Program-made: the position numbers and the translations under genes
Source: an uncultured Paracoccaceae bacterium
Lineage (GTDB): Bacteria > Pseudomonadota > Alphaproteobacteria > Rhodobacterales > Rhodobacteraceae
Assembly (NCBI GenBank): GCA_913043905.1
Contig: CAJWNQ010000002.1
Coordinates: forward strand, 1 to 64,000
Direction: 5' to 3'
DNA length: 64,000 nt
The notes under the pieces: model-generated
Databases searched by the model: none
What the model saw: only the letters and a program-made list of their open reading frames with translations
What the model was told of the DNA's origin: nothing
In this document: one piece after another, positions 41,206 through 50,519 of the stretch
Layout of the letters: each line of letters begins with the position of its first letter
Position numbering within the stretch: position 1 is the stretch's first letter

Positions 41206-42248
41206 ACGGTGTACAAATGATAACAGTAGATGCAGATGGTCAAAACCAGCGTTTGGACCGGTTTCTACGCCGTACTTTTCCAGATTTAGGGCAGGGACGC
41301 ATTGAGAAAATGTGTCGTAAAGGTGAATGTCGCGTAGATGGTGGGCGTGTTAAGGCATCAACTCGTTTAGTGCCGGGTCAAACTGTACGCATTCCACCTC
41401 TGCCAGATACATCTGATATGCCGCGAGATACTGCTACTGCCAAAATTACTAAGGCTGATGCAGAAATGATCCGTGGTGCAGTCTTATATAAAGATGACTA
41501 TATTATTGCTATTAATAAACCTGCAGGGTTGGCTGTTCAGGGTGGGTCAGGGCAACTTCGCCATGTGGATGGCTTGAGTGCTGCGCTAAAGTTTGATTTA
41601 GAAAGCAAACCAAAATTGGTACATCGTTTAGATAAAGATACATCAGGTGTGCTATTGTTGGCTCGTACTGGTCTTGCCGCAGCAGGTTTAACAAAGGCTT
41701 TTCAATCACGTGAAACACGCAAAATTTATTGGGCTGCAATTGCGGGCTGCCCACAACCTAAATTAGGTACTATTAAATATGGATTAGTCAAAGCAGGTGG
41801 TCATGGCCCAAATGGTGGTGGTGAGAAGATGCAATGTATACATCCAAGTGAAGTTTCTGGGACCCCAGACGCAAAACATGCAACTACAGATTATACAGTA
41901 TTAGAAGATGTTGGTAAGAGAGCATCTTGGGTTGCTTTAGTCCCAATTACTGGGCGAACTCATCAATTGCGTGCGCATATGGCAGAGCTTGGCAATCCAA
42001 TTGTTGGTGATGGTAAGTATGGTACTAATTCGCAAACTAATGAAGGTGATGGGTGGGGCGCCCAGCTCGGTGGTGACATCAGCCGTAAAATGCATTTGCA
42101 TGCAAGATCTCTTACTTTCACTCACCCCATTACAAAAAAAGAAATTCACATTACAGCAGACATGCCAGAGCACATGGAGCGAACTTGGGCTACATTCGGC
42201 TGGGAAGTTAAATATGCACCAGTTGATCCGTTTGAGGCCTACAAGTGA
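41202..42248 (+). CDS. rluC: RluC-family 23S rRNA pseudouridine synthase
   Basis: This 348-residue enzyme isomerises uridines in 23S rRNA. An N-terminal S4 RNA-binding domain (QRLDRFLRRTFPDLGQGRIEKMCRKGECRVDG) precedes the catalytic domain with HRLDKDTSG, catalytic Asp144, and the TGRTHQLRAHMAELGNPIVGD motif. The RluC versus RluD assignment is by general pattern. It overlaps crcB upstream and atp12 downstream by 4 bases each. Confidence 0.9.
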   Translation: MNGVQMITVDADGQNQRLDRFLRRTFPDLGQGRIEKMCRKGECRVDGGRVKASTRLVPGQTVRIPPLPDTSDMPRDTATAKITKADAEMIRGAVLYKDDYIIAINKPAGLAVQGGSGQLRHVDGLSAALKFDLESKPKLVHRLDKDTSGVLLLARTGLAAAGLTKAFQSRETRKIYWAAIAGCPQPKLGTIKYGLVKAGGHGPNGGGEKMQCIHPSEVSGTPDAKHATTDYTVLEDVGKRASWVALVPITGRTHQLRAHMAELGNPIVGDGKYGTNSQTNEGDGWGAQLGGDISRKMHLHARSLTFTHPITKKEIHITADMPEHMERTWATFGWEVKYAPVDPFEAYK

Positions 42249-42952
42249 CACCAAGCTTAAAAAAACGATTTTGGAAAAAAGCAACAGTTGTTGAAGTATC
42301 AGGGGGATATGGAATTGAATTAGATGGGCAGCGCGTGCAAACTCCATCTAAATTGCCTCTTATTGTTGTATTTCGTGTTATTGCTGATGCCATTGCGTCT
42401 GAGTGGATGGCACAAGTAAACTTAGTAAATCCTTCAGCTATGCCTGCAACTCGGATGGCTAACTCAGTTATCGATAAAGTTATTTTAAACCAAAATGCTA
42501 TTATAGAAATGTTAACAGAGTACTCTGGTAGTGACCTATTATGTTATCGTGCAACAAGCCCACAAAGCTTAATTGATGCACAAGGTATTGTTTGGGATCC
42601 TTTGCTTGATTGGTCAGCAAAAAAAAATCTTGCACCAATGAATGTAGCATCTGGAATCATGCACGTAGAACAGCCAGTAACAAGTATCGATGTGTACCGC
42701 TCTAAGCTAAAAGAAATGAATCCATATCAACTGGCTGGGGTTCACGATCTAATTACAATTAGTGGGTCTGTAATAATTTCTATGGCTTTGATTTCGAATC
42801 ACTTAAATATTGATGAGGCCTGGATTGCTGCTTCAGTTGATGAGATTTGGCAGGAAAAACAGTGGGGATCGGATATGGAAGCAAAGGAAGTGCGTGCTAA
42901 GAAGCGTTTAGACTTTGAATTTGCTTTCAATTTTTGGAAAAGTGCCTGTTAG
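42245..42952 (+). CDS. ATP12-family F1-ATPase assembly chaperone
   Basis: A 235-residue homologue of mitochondrial ATP12, which binds the F1 alpha subunit before assembly. Family features are FWKKATVVEVSGGYGIELDGQRVQTPSKLPLIV near the start, AIASEWMAQ, and the C-terminal IDEIWQEKQWGSD-like DEIWQEKQWG with LDFEFAFNFWKSA. GTG start overlapping rluC. ATP12 is essentially restricted to alphaproteobacteria and mitochondria. Confidence 0.9.
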   Translation: MTPSLKKRFWKKATVVEVSGGYGIELDGQRVQTPSKLPLIVVFRVIADAIASEWMAQVNLVNPSAMPATRMANSVIDKVILNQNAIIEMLTEYSGSDLLCYRATSPQSLIDAQGIVWDPLLDWSAKKNLAPMNVASGIMHVEQPVTSIDVYRSKLKEMNPYQLAGVHDLITISGSVIISMALISNHLNIDEAWIAASVDEIWQEKQWGSDMEAKEVRAKKRLDFEFAFNFWKSAC

Positions 42953-43322
42953 CCAAATTAGTAACCCTAAAACTATAGATATAGGTCATAGTTAGTTACT
43001 TAATATAAAAAAAATGAGTATTATTAAGAGTGAATTGGTATTTTCTATATATATTTGAAAAGAATTTTAAAAGTTGATAGAGTTATTTTTAATAATTTGA
43101 GTTAATTTTTAGTGCCTGTGATTTTAAAGGTAACTCTATGTTACCTAATTATATATCATAAGCCTGTTTTTGCTAACTACATATAGATTATGGTTGACGA
43201 TGTACGGGCGTTTGCCGCACACTTACTTAGGTTTTGGGGCTTGCCCCGATGCTTTCAAAATAGGCCCTTAGGGCTCTAAAAACGCTCTGTACTTAATCAG
43301 GGCACACAGGATGAGGAACAAG
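42953..43322 (+). other. Intergenic region upstream of bztA
   Basis: This 370-base region has no ORF worth reporting. The first two thirds is AT-rich and carries inverted repeats: GTAAC...AACTAT...ATAGTT...GTTAC (42961-42999) and AGGTAAC-TCTAT-GTTACCT (43128-43146). The last third has short GC hairpins GGGGC-TT-GCCCC (43236-43247) and GCCC-TTA-GGGC (43264-43274). TTGACG occurs at 43194 but I see no good -10 at 16-18 bases. It presumably holds the bzt promoter and regulatory sites. Confidence 0.5.
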
Positions 43323-44342
43323 ATGAAAAAATCTGCTTTTTTAGGCACATTAGCTGCCGCAACATTCGCGGCTGGTTTTGCTGCTGCTGGTACACTTGAC
43401 GATGTCAAAGCTGCTGGCGAACTAAAGTGTGGCGTATCAACTGGCTTAGCTGGTTTCGCATTGGCTAACGCAAATGGCGTTTGGGATGGTTTCGACGTAG
43501 CTGTATGTCGTGCAGTTGCTGCTGCTGTTTTAGGTGATGGCAATGCTGTTAAATTCGTACCCACAACCGGTAAAACCCGCTTTACAGCTCTGGCTTCTGG
43601 CGAAATTGATATGTTGGCACGTAACACAACATGGACATTCAGCCGTGACGTTGATTTAAAATTTGAATTTGCTGGTGTAAACTATTACGATGGCCAGGGT
43701 TTCATGGCGCCAAAAGCATTGGGTATTAGCTCGGCTAAAGAATTAGATGGCGCGACTGTATGTATCCAAACCGGTACAACAACTGAGTTAAACTTGGCTG
43801 ATTTCTTCCGTGCAAACGGTATTAGTTATGATCCGGTACCAATCGAAACAAATTCAGAAGCGCAAGCGCAATACTTAGCTGGTGCATGTGACGTTTACAC
43901 AACTGATGCTTCAGGATTAGCATCTACACGTGCTACATTTGAGTCACCTGATGATCACATGGTTTTACCAGAAATCGTATCTAAAGAGCCATTAGGTCCA
44001 CTTGTTCGTCACGGTGATAATAATTGGGGTGACATTGTTCGTTGGACTTTGAACGCTTTGATTACAGCGGAAGAACTAGGTGTAACATCTATGAATGTTG
44101 CTAAACATAGCTCAGAAGCAGGAAAAAACCCAGAAGTTAACCGTCTATTAGGTACAGAAGGTGACTTGGGCGGCATGCTAGGGTTAGATAAAGCATGGGC
44201 ATCAAGAGCGATTGCTGTAAATGGTAACTATGGCGAAATCTTTGAGAAAAATATTGGTGTGAACACACCAATTGGTATTGCTCGTGGATTAAACGCTTCA
44301 TGGACTGAAGGTGGATTAATCTACTCTGCACCTTTCCGTTAA
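43323..44342 (+). CDS. bztA: Glutamate/glutamine/aspartate/asparagine ABC transporter, binding protein
   Basis: The periplasmic binding protein of the BztABCD (AapJQMP) polar amino-acid importer. The 339-residue protein begins MKKSAFLGTLAAATFAAG, a clear signal peptide with cleavage near residue 23; GAGGAAC lies upstream, and this ATG is preferred to one 12 bases earlier. Family-3 binding features include LKCGVSTGLAGFALAN, FDVAVCRAVAAAV and TTGKTRFTALASGEIDMLARNTTWTFSRD. It is first in bztABCD and is followed by a strong terminator, which should make it the most abundant product of the operon. Confidence 0.93.
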   Translation: MKKSAFLGTLAAATFAAGFAAAGTLDDVKAAGELKCGVSTGLAGFALANANGVWDGFDVAVCRAVAAAVLGDGNAVKFVPTTGKTRFTALASGEIDMLARNTTWTFSRDVDLKFEFAGVNYYDGQGFMAPKALGISSAKELDGATVCIQTGTTTELNLADFFRANGISYDPVPIETNSEAQAQYLAGACDVYTTDASGLASTRATFESPDDHMVLPEIVSKEPLGPLVRHGDNNWGDIVRWTLNALITAEELGVTSMNVAKHSSEAGKNPEVNRLLGTEGDLGGMLGLDKAWASRAIAVNGNYGEIFEKNIGVNTPIGIARGLNASWTEGGLIYSAPFR

Positions 44343-44353
44343 TTGTTGATATT

Positions 44354-44387
44354 TGGGCGCTGCTAAAGTTGCAGCGCCCATTTTTTT
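44354..44387 (+). terminator. Intra-operon terminator between bztA and bztB
   Basis: A perfect 10-bp TGGGCGCTGC/GCAGCGCCCA stem with a TAAAGTT loop and seven T residues, 11 bases after the bztA stop. It probably works as a leaky terminator setting a high binding-protein to permease ratio. Confidence 0.9.
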
Positions 44388-44412
44388 ATCTAAATATTTT
44401 TTATCTAAAAGT

Positions 44413-44457
44413 AATTGCATTTTGTCAGCCACTAGTGGGCAAAATGCAATTGCATTT
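44413..44457 (+). repeat. Nested inverted repeats upstream of bztB
   Basis: AATTGCATTTTG (44413-44424) and CAAAATGCAATT (44440-44451) form a perfect 12-bp inverted repeat around a second palindrome CCACTAGTGG (44429-44438). The right arm overlaps a third palindrome, AATGCAATTGCATT (44444-44457). The block ends 19 bases before bztB. It could be an operator, a transcript-stabilising structure or a translational control for the permease genes. Confidence 0.7.
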
Positions 44458-44476
44458 AATCGGGGGACTTTAAGCA

Positions 44477-45739
44477 ATGACTGCAATCCCAGATCCAAGT
44501 AAACAAGGGTTTAAGTTTAGCCAGCTGCTTTACGATACACGTTACAGGTCAATGACGATTCAGATCATTGCTTTAATTGGTATTTTATTATTTTTTGGAT
44601 GGTTGATTAATAATACAGCATCTAATCTAGCTACTTTAGGCAAGCCTATCCAATTCAAATTTTTAGGTGAACCTGCAAGCTATGATATTAATCAACGGCT
44701 TTTAGATTATACATCTCGAGATACTCATCTCCGAGCAAGTCTAATAGGTCTACTCAATACGTTAATACTTGCGTTTATGGGTTGTGTAACCGCTACTGTT
44801 TTGGGCGTAGCTATTGGTGTCATGCGTTTATCTAAGAATTGGTTAGTGGCGCGTGTGATGACGCTCTATATTGAAACTTTCCGAAATATTCCTGTACTGC
44901 TTTGGATTATCATAGTGTTTTCAATAATGATTGAAACCATGCCAACCCCCAGTGCGTTTCGTTCGGGTGAGGCGAGTATGATGCTTTATGATTCTATTGC
45001 GATCACTAATCGTGGAGTTTACGTGCCTGAGCCTTTGTTTAGCAGAAGTTTGGGTGATTGGAATTTATTTGGTACTTCTAGCCTGCGGTTTGGTATTAGC
45101 TTAGATTTAGTAGTAATATTAATTACCTTGTTTGTTGGTATTTTTGCTTCAAGAAAAGTTAAAAAAAATGCTGATAAAATACAAAATGAAACTGGTATGC
45201 GTCCAACAACATGGTGGAAAAGACTATCATTAATTATTTTTCCTGTTGCTATCATATTGTGGATCCTTGGACTTTACCTTGGGTATCCAGAACTAAAGGG
45301 TTTTAATTTTAAAGGTGGCACGTATATGCGTAACTCCTTGATTGCTCTTTGGGTTGCTTTGTCGTTATACACAGCAGCATTTATCGCTGAAAATGTACGC
45401 GCAGGTATTCAAGCTGTTTCTAAAGGGCAATCGGAAGCGGCTCATGCTTTGGGTATTTCATCCAGTCGCACAATGAGTTTAGTAATTTTGCCACAAGCAT
45501 TGCGTATTATTATTCCACCATTAATTTCACAATATTTAAATCTTACTAAAAACTCTTCTTTAGCAATTGCAGTTGGGTATATGGATTTAACAGGTACTTT
45601 AATGGGCATCACATTAAACCAAACAGGACGTGAGTTGGAGACTGTTCTGATGGGAATGGCTGTTTACCTGGCTATTTCACTGGCAATTTCTAGTGTGATG
45701 AATTGGTATAATAATTCTGTTAAATTGGTGGAGCGTTAA
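44477..45739 (+). CDS. bztB: Amino-acid ABC transporter permease BztB
   Basis: A 420-residue inner-membrane permease subunit of the BztABCD importer, with multiple hydrophobic spans beginning at residue 27 or so and the HisM/GlnP-type domain at the C-terminal end. The EAA cytoplasmic loop that binds the ATPase is ENVRAGIQAVSKGQSEAAHALGI. The long N-terminal part before the permease domain, with a periplasmic section, is characteristic of BztB/AapQ. bztC starts 2 bases after its stop. Confidence 0.92.
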   Translation: MTAIPDPSKQGFKFSQLLYDTRYRSMTIQIIALIGILLFFGWLINNTASNLATLGKPIQFKFLGEPASYDINQRLLDYTSRDTHLRASLIGLLNTLILAFMGCVTATVLGVAIGVMRLSKNWLVARVMTLYIETFRNIPVLLWIIIVFSIMIETMPTPSAFRSGEASMMLYDSIAITNRGVYVPEPLFSRSLGDWNLFGTSSLRFGISLDLVVILITLFVGIFASRKVKKNADKIQNETGMRPTTWWKRLSLIIFPVAIILWILGLYLGYPELKGFNFKGGTYMRNSLIALWVALSLYTAAFIAENVRAGIQAVSKGQSEAAHALGISSSRTMSLVILPQALRIIIPPLISQYLNLTKNSSLAIAVGYMDLTGTLMGITLNQTGRELETVLMGMAVYLAISLAISSVMNWYNNSVKLVER

Positions 45740-45740
45740 T

Positions 45741-47045
45741 ATGGTTGATCAATCTTTCGTAAGAACAGAAATTGTACCAGAAAAATCAGCACCATTGTCA
45801 GAAGCTGGCATTGTTGGTTGGTTCAAAAAAAATATGTTCTCTGATATACCAAATACTATCCTAACTGGTGTGGTTTTATATATTATATTCATGGTTTTAG
45901 GTAACATTTTACCATGGGTATTTTCACCCACATGGAACTCCGTATCATTAACTGAATGCCGTAGTATTTTAGCTGAAATAGGCCGAGATGGTCACGGAAA
46001 TGGTGGAGCCTGTTGGGGTGTAATTCGTGAACGTTGGCTACAATTAATGTTTGGGTTTTATCCATCTGAATTATACTGGCGACCTGTGTTGTCATTTTTA
46101 TTGCTTGGAGTTGCACTGGCACCAGTCTTATTTGATAGGGTTTCACGTAAAATATTATTTTTTACAGCTGTTTATCCTTTTATATGCTTTTGGCTAATCT
46201 GGGGGGGGTCTATTTGGTTTCCCGTATCAGTATTCACTGGCTTTATTATTAGTTATTTTGGATTTGTGATTGGAAGCAAATCTGCTGGATCGCTAGCTGG
46301 GGTACTAGCAGCCATGGCACTACCAATTATTTGGTGGTTTGTTCTGCTTAGCCCAGTCAATTCAGCGCTTAATTCTATTATACCACTTGGATCTGAAGCT
46401 ATTGATTCTGATAGACTAGGTGGTTTCATGTTGGCGATTTTGATTGGTGTAACAGGTATAGCATTATCACTACCGATTGGAATACTATTGGCGCTTGGGC
46501 GCCAATCAGATCTTCCAATTTTGAAGGGTGTTTGCGTATGCTTTATTGAATTTATTAGGGGGGTTCCCTTAATAACGTTACTGTTTGTTGCATCAACGCT
46601 ATTAAATGTTTTCTTACCACCGGGATCTAATTTTGATTTGATTCTGCGAGTTATGATAATGGTTACTCTATTTGCATCTGCATATATGGCTGAAGTTATT
46701 CGGGGTGGGTTAGCTGCTTTACCAAAGGGACAATATGAAGCTGCAGATAGTCTTGGTTTGGATTACTGGAAGGCTCAGCGCCTAATTATTTTGCCTCAAG
46801 CATTGAAAATATCGATCCCTGGCATTGTTTCAACGTTTATTGGTTTATTTAAAGATACCACCTTAGTCTCAATTATTGGTCTGTTGGACCCATTAGGGCT
46901 ATCCACAAATATTCGTGCTGATATGGCATGGAATGGTATTCTGTGGGAGCTTTATGGTTTTGTGGCCCTTATTTTCTTCATCTTCTGTTTTTCTATGTCG
47001 CGGTATTCAATGTATCTAGAGCGCAAGCTTGCGACGGGTCACTAA
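45741..47045 (+). CDS. bztC: Amino-acid ABC transporter permease BztC
   Basis: The 434-residue partner of BztB, with about eight hydrophobic spans. Its periplasmic loop has SLTECRSILAEIGRDGHGNGGACWGVIRERW, a conserved signature of AapM/BztC (only parts needed for recognition). The EAA loop is EVIRGGLAALPKGQYEAADSLGL, followed by LPQALKISIPGIVSTFIGLFKDTTLVSIIGL. BztB and BztC form the heterodimeric channel. Confidence 0.92.
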   Translation: MVDQSFVRTEIVPEKSAPLSEAGIVGWFKKNMFSDIPNTILTGVVLYIIFMVLGNILPWVFSPTWNSVSLTECRSILAEIGRDGHGNGGACWGVIRERWLQLMFGFYPSELYWRPVLSFLLLGVALAPVLFDRVSRKILFFTAVYPFICFWLIWGGSIWFPVSVFTGFIISYFGFVIGSKSAGSLAGVLAAMALPIIWWFVLLSPVNSALNSIIPLGSEAIDSDRLGGFMLAILIGVTGIALSLPIGILLALGRQSDLPILKGVCVCFIEFIRGVPLITLLFVASTLLNVFLPPGSNFDLILRVMIMVTLFASAYMAEVIRGGLAALPKGQYEAADSLGLDYWKAQRLIILPQALKISIPGIVSTFIGLFKDTTLVSIIGLLDPLGLSTNIRADMAWNGILWELYGFVALIFFIFCFSMSRYSMYLERKLATGH

Positions 47046-47063
47046 TTAAAAGGAGCGTCTGTT

Positions 47064-47834
47064 ATGGCTAACGCAAAAAAGCAACTTGAAATCAGTGATG
47101 AGGTCGCAATCCAAATCACTAAAATGAATAAGTGGTTCGGGTCGTTTCACGTATTGCGTGATATTGATCTAACTGTCCAACGTGGTGAGCGTATTGTTGT
47201 TGCAGGGCCTTCGGGATCTGGAAAGTCTACGCTAATTAGGTGCATTAATGCATTAGAAGAACATCAAGAAGGACTTATCACAGTCGATGGCACAGTTTTA
47301 TCGTCTGATTTAAAAAATATTGATACTATCCGATCAGAAGTTGGCATGTGTTTTCAACACTTCAACCTATTCCCGCATTTGACTATTTTAGAAAACTGCA
47401 TGTTGGCTCCAATTTGGGTGCGAAAAGTACCGCAAAAAGAAGCACTAGAAACAGCAATGCATTTCCTTGAGAAAGTAAAAATTCCAGAGCAAGCTAATAA
47501 ATACCCTGGCCAACTGTCTGGCGGCCAGCAGCAACGTGTGGCGATTGCACGTTCTTTGTGTATGAAGCCTCGTATAATGTTGTTTGATGAACCAACTTCT
47601 GCACTAGACCCTGAAATGATTAAAGAAGTTTTGGATACAATGGTTACATTAGCAGAAGACGGTATGACTATGATAGTTGTTACACACGAAATGGGTTTTG
47701 CACGTGAAGTTGCAAATCGTGTAATTTTCATGGATGAAGGCCAGATCATTGAACAGAATGAACCTGAAGCATTCTTTGATAACCCACAAAACGAACGTAC
47801 AAAACTATTCTTGTCGCAAATATTAGGGCATTAA
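47064..47834 (+). CDS. bztD: Amino-acid ABC transporter ATP-binding protein BztD
   Basis: The 256-residue ATPase that powers BztBC. Walker [10 protein letters not shown] (48-56), signature LSGGQQQR, Walker [14 protein letters not shown] and the H-loop THEMGF are all intact. Last gene of bztABCD, with AAAAGGAGCG upstream of its ATG; a moderate hairpin follows it. Confidence 0.93.
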   Translation: MANAKKQLEISDEVAIQITKMNKWFGSFHVLRDIDLTVQRGERIVVAGPSGSGKSTLIRCINALEEHQEGLITVDGTVLSSDLKNIDTIRSEVGMCFQHFNLFPHLTILENCMLAPIWVRKVPQKEALETAMHFLEKVKIPEQANKYPGQLSGGQQQRVAIARSLCMKPRIMLFDEPTSALDPEMIKEVLDTMVTLAEDGMTMIVVTHEMGFAREVANRVIFMDEGQIIEQNEPEAFFDNPQNERTKLFLSQILGH

Positions 47835-47846
47835 AATTATGATTAG

Positions 47847-47894
47847 AGCAAATCTAAAATTTGATTAGGTTTGCTTTAGTTACTTTATTTTTAA
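47847..47894 (+). terminator. Probable terminator after bztD
   Basis: An 11-bp stem AGCAAATCTAA/TTAGGTTTGCT (one G-U) with an AATTTGA loop is followed by T-rich sequence with interruptions. Weaker than the other terminators in the window. Confidence 0.55.
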
Positions 47895-48001
47895 TAATTT
47901 TTATGCATTGAGATATAGAATCTACCAAAATTTTTAATAAATCCTATGCATTTCATACACAGGCTCTGGACGCCTATGGATAGCCTCGTTAGACATCCTC
48001 C

Positions 48002-50248
48002 ATGGCTAATATAATTAACGAACAAAATGATGAACCTATTGGCGGTGCTACACTGTCTGAACCATTGCGGCGCGCTATTGGTGATCGGTATCTAACTTAT
48101 GCGCTATCTACAATAATGCACCGAGCATTGCCTGATGCGCGCGATGGATTAAAGCCTGTGCATCGCCGAATTTTGTATGCAATGTATCGATTAAAATTAG
48201 TTTCTAATGGAAAATTTTTAAAATCTGCAAAAATTTCTGGTGACACTATGGGAGATTTCCACCCACATGGTGATGCCGCAATCTACGATGCGATGGCAAG
48301 ATTGGCACAAGATTTCTCTGTGAGATATCCAATGGTTGATGGCCAAGGTAATTTTGGAAACATTGATGGGGATAACCCTGCTGCGGCGCGTTACACTGAA
48401 GCCCGGATGACAGCTGTTGCTGAGGCTATGCTAATTGGTATGGAAGAGGATGCCGTTGATTTTAGGGATAACTATGATGGACGCTTAACGGAACCTTCTG
48501 TGTTGCCTGCTAGTTTCCCAAATCTATTGGCAAATGGTTCAACAGGAATTGCTGTAGGTATGGCAACAAATATTCCACCACATAATATTGGTGAACTTCT
48601 TGATGCTTCTATCCACTTGATTAAAGCGCCAAATGCACGAGATGAAACTTTAATGGATTACGTGCCTGGGCCAGACTTTCCCACTGGTGGTATTTTAGTT
48701 GAACCAAGAGAAAACCTATTAGAAGCCTATAAAACAGGACGAGGTCCTATGCGACTACGTGCGCGCTGGGAACTAGAAGAACTACCTCGAGGTCTTTGGC
48801 AAATTGTTGTAACGGAGATACCGTACCAAGTACAAAAGTCAAAATTAATTGAAAAAATTGCTGAATTAATTCAATTAAAAAAATTACCAATATTAACTGA
48901 TGTTCGTGATGAAAGTGCTGAAGATATTCGATTGGTTTTAGAGCCACGTGCAAAAACTGTTGATCCAATTATTTTGATGGAAACATTGTTTCGAATGTCA
49001 GATTTGGAAACTCGGTTTAATTTAAATTTGAACACTTTGATTGATGGGCGCACACCTAAAGTCTGTTCGATGAAAGAAGTATTAAGAGCTTTCATTGATC
49101 ACAAACGTGATGTGTTGTTAAGACGATCTAAGCATCGAATGGAAAAAATTGATCGCAGACTAGAAGTCTTAGAAGGCTATATTGTTGCCTTTTTAAATCT
49201 TGATCGCGTAATTGAGATTATCCGTAATGATGACGAACCAAAGCAGACTATGATGACAGAATTTAGTTTGTCAGATGCTCAAGTTGAAGCAATTTTGAAT
49301 ATGCGTTTGCGAAGTTTACGTAAACTTGAAGAGATCGAATTACGAACAGAACTTGATGCATTGCAAGTAGAACGTGCTAATCTTGAGGATCTTTTAAGTT
49401 CTGAAGAAATGCAATGGGATAAAATTATTGATGAATTGCGCGAAACACGGAAAAAATTTGGTAAAAATAGTAAACATGGCGCTCGCCGCACTGAGTTAGC
49501 AGATGCACCAGAATTTGAAGAAGTCCCAATTGAGGCAATGATTGAAAAAGAACCTATCACGGTTGTATGTTCTGCAATGGGATGGGTGCGGGCCATGAAA
49601 GGCCACGTGGATCTAGGCCAAGAGCTGAAATATAAAGATGGAGACCAAGGTCGTTTTGTTTTTCATGCTGAAACAACTGATAAGCTTTTAATGTTTGGTG
49701 GTAATGGACGGTTTTACACGATGTCTTGCTCTGACCTTCCAGGTGGGCGTGGCATGGGCGAACCAATCCGATTGATGGTAGACCTACCAAATGATGCAGC
49801 GATGATTGATTTTTTTATTCATAAGGCAGAGCGAAAACTCTTAGTTGCTTCAAATGCTGGAGATGGTTTTATAGTTAGTGAAACTGACGTCGTTGCGCAA
49901 ACGCGCACTGGTAAACAAGTGCTGAATGTCAAAGGTGATATCAAAGCTTTAATATGTAAACCTATTGCTGGAAATCATGTTGCTACGGTTGGGGAAAATC
50001 GTAAAGTATTAATTTTTCCATTAATTGAATTACCAGAAATGAGCCGAGGTAAAGGCGTTCGGCTCCAAAAATATAAAGATGGTGGGCTAAATGATGCAAC
50101 AACTTTCCATTTGGAAGATGGCTTATCATGGTTAGATCCAGCTGGAAGGCGTCGTATTGAAACTGAATTAATAGATTGGGTTGGCAAGCGAGCTGGAACA
50201 GGGCGAATGGCACCTCGTGGTTTCCCAAGAGATAATACGTTTACTTGA
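48002..50248 (+). CDS. parC: DNA topoisomerase IV subunit A
   Basis: ParC is the DNA-cleaving subunit of topoisomerase IV, which decatenates replicated chromosomes. The 748-residue protein has the winged-helix/tower part RDGLKPVHRRILYAM, GDTMGDFHPHGDAAIYDAM in the quinolone region, and AARYTEARMT with the catalytic tyrosine. The C-terminal half carries beta-pinwheel-like repeats. The base run before the ATG (CATCCTCC) lacks a Shine-Dalgarno, so initiation may be leaderless or from a non-obvious site. The ParC rather than GyrA call rests on length and C-terminal pattern. Confidence 0.93.
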   Translation: MANIINEQNDEPIGGATLSEPLRRAIGDRYLTYALSTIMHRALPDARDGLKPVHRRILYAMYRLKLVSNGKFLKSAKISGDTMGDFHPHGDAAIYDAMARLAQDFSVRYPMVDGQGNFGNIDGDNPAAARYTEARMTAVAEAMLIGMEEDAVDFRDNYDGRLTEPSVLPASFPNLLANGSTGIAVGMATNIPPHNIGELLDASIHLIKAPNARDETLMDYVPGPDFPTGGILVEPRENLLEAYKTGRGPMRLRARWELEELPRGLWQIVVTEIPYQVQKSKLIEKIAELIQLKKLPILTDVRDESAEDIRLVLEPRAKTVDPIILMETLFRMSDLETRFNLNLNTLIDGRTPKVCSMKEVLRAFIDHKRDVLLRRSKHRMEKIDRRLEVLEGYIVAFLNLDRVIEIIRNDDEPKQTMMTEFSLSDAQVEAILNMRLRSLRKLEEIELRTELDALQVERANLEDLLSSEEMQWDKIIDELRETRKKFGKNSKHGARRTELADAPEFEEVPIEAMIEKEPITVVCSAMGWVRAMKGHVDLGQELKYKDGDQGRFVFHAETTDKLLMFGGNGRFYTMSCSDLPGGRGMGEPIRLMVDLPNDAAMIDFFIHKAERKLLVASNAGDGFIVSETDVVAQTRTGKQVLNVKGDIKALICKPIAGNHVATVGENRKVLIFPLIELPEMSRGKGVRLQKYKDGGLNDATTFHLEDGLSWLDPAGRRRIETELIDWVGKRAGTGRMAPRGFPRDNTFT

Positions 50249-50398
50249 TTAGGCGTATGATTTTTTAAATATGTATAGTCTATTTTCGTAATAAAACTTG
50301 TAAAATCTAGTTATTTTAGTACCTCTAATAAATGAAATTTCATTAGTATTTGGTTAAATTTAAATTTTTAAAAAAAGCATTTGTTTTATAGCAAAGGC

Positions 50399-50427
50399 TT
50401 GCATCTGTGCCAAATTCCTTTTAATTG
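50399..50427 (+). promoter_or_regulatory. Probable tRNA-Trp promoter
   Basis: TTGCAT (50399-50404), a 17-base spacer and TAATTG (50422-50427), ending 16 bases before the tRNA, fit a sigma-70 promoter dedicated to the tRNA. Confidence 0.45.
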
Positions 50428-50443
50428 TGCATTACTTTGGTAT

Positions 50444-50519
50444 AGGGGTTTAGCTCAGTTGGTAGAGCATCGGTCTCCAAAACCGAGGGTCGTGGGTTCG
50501 AGTCCCTCAGCCCCTGCCA
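50444..50519 (+). tRNA. tRNA-Trp (CCA anticodon)
   Basis: A 76-base cloverleaf with encoded 3' CCA. The acceptor arms AGGGGTT and AGCCCCT pair, the D stem is GCTC/GAGC, the anticodon stem is TCGGT/ACCGA with loop CTCCAAA (anticodon CCA at 50477-50479), and the T loop is TTCGAGT. The T stem GTGGG/CCCTC contains one T-T mismatch at positions 50-64. It stands alone between parC and rmuC rather than beside secE. Confidence 0.96.

Noticed and set aside
43268-43627. A 119-codon minus-strand ORF opposite the start of bztA
   Set aside because: It is antisense to the bztA signal peptide and N-terminal domain and is alanine-rich from the reverse of alanine-biased codons; no domain seen.
50331-50344. 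The palindrome AATGAAATTTCATT upstream of the tRNA
   Set aside because: An AT-only-looking 14-base palindrome in an AT-rich spacer is easily random; there is no second copy or pairing partner nearby.
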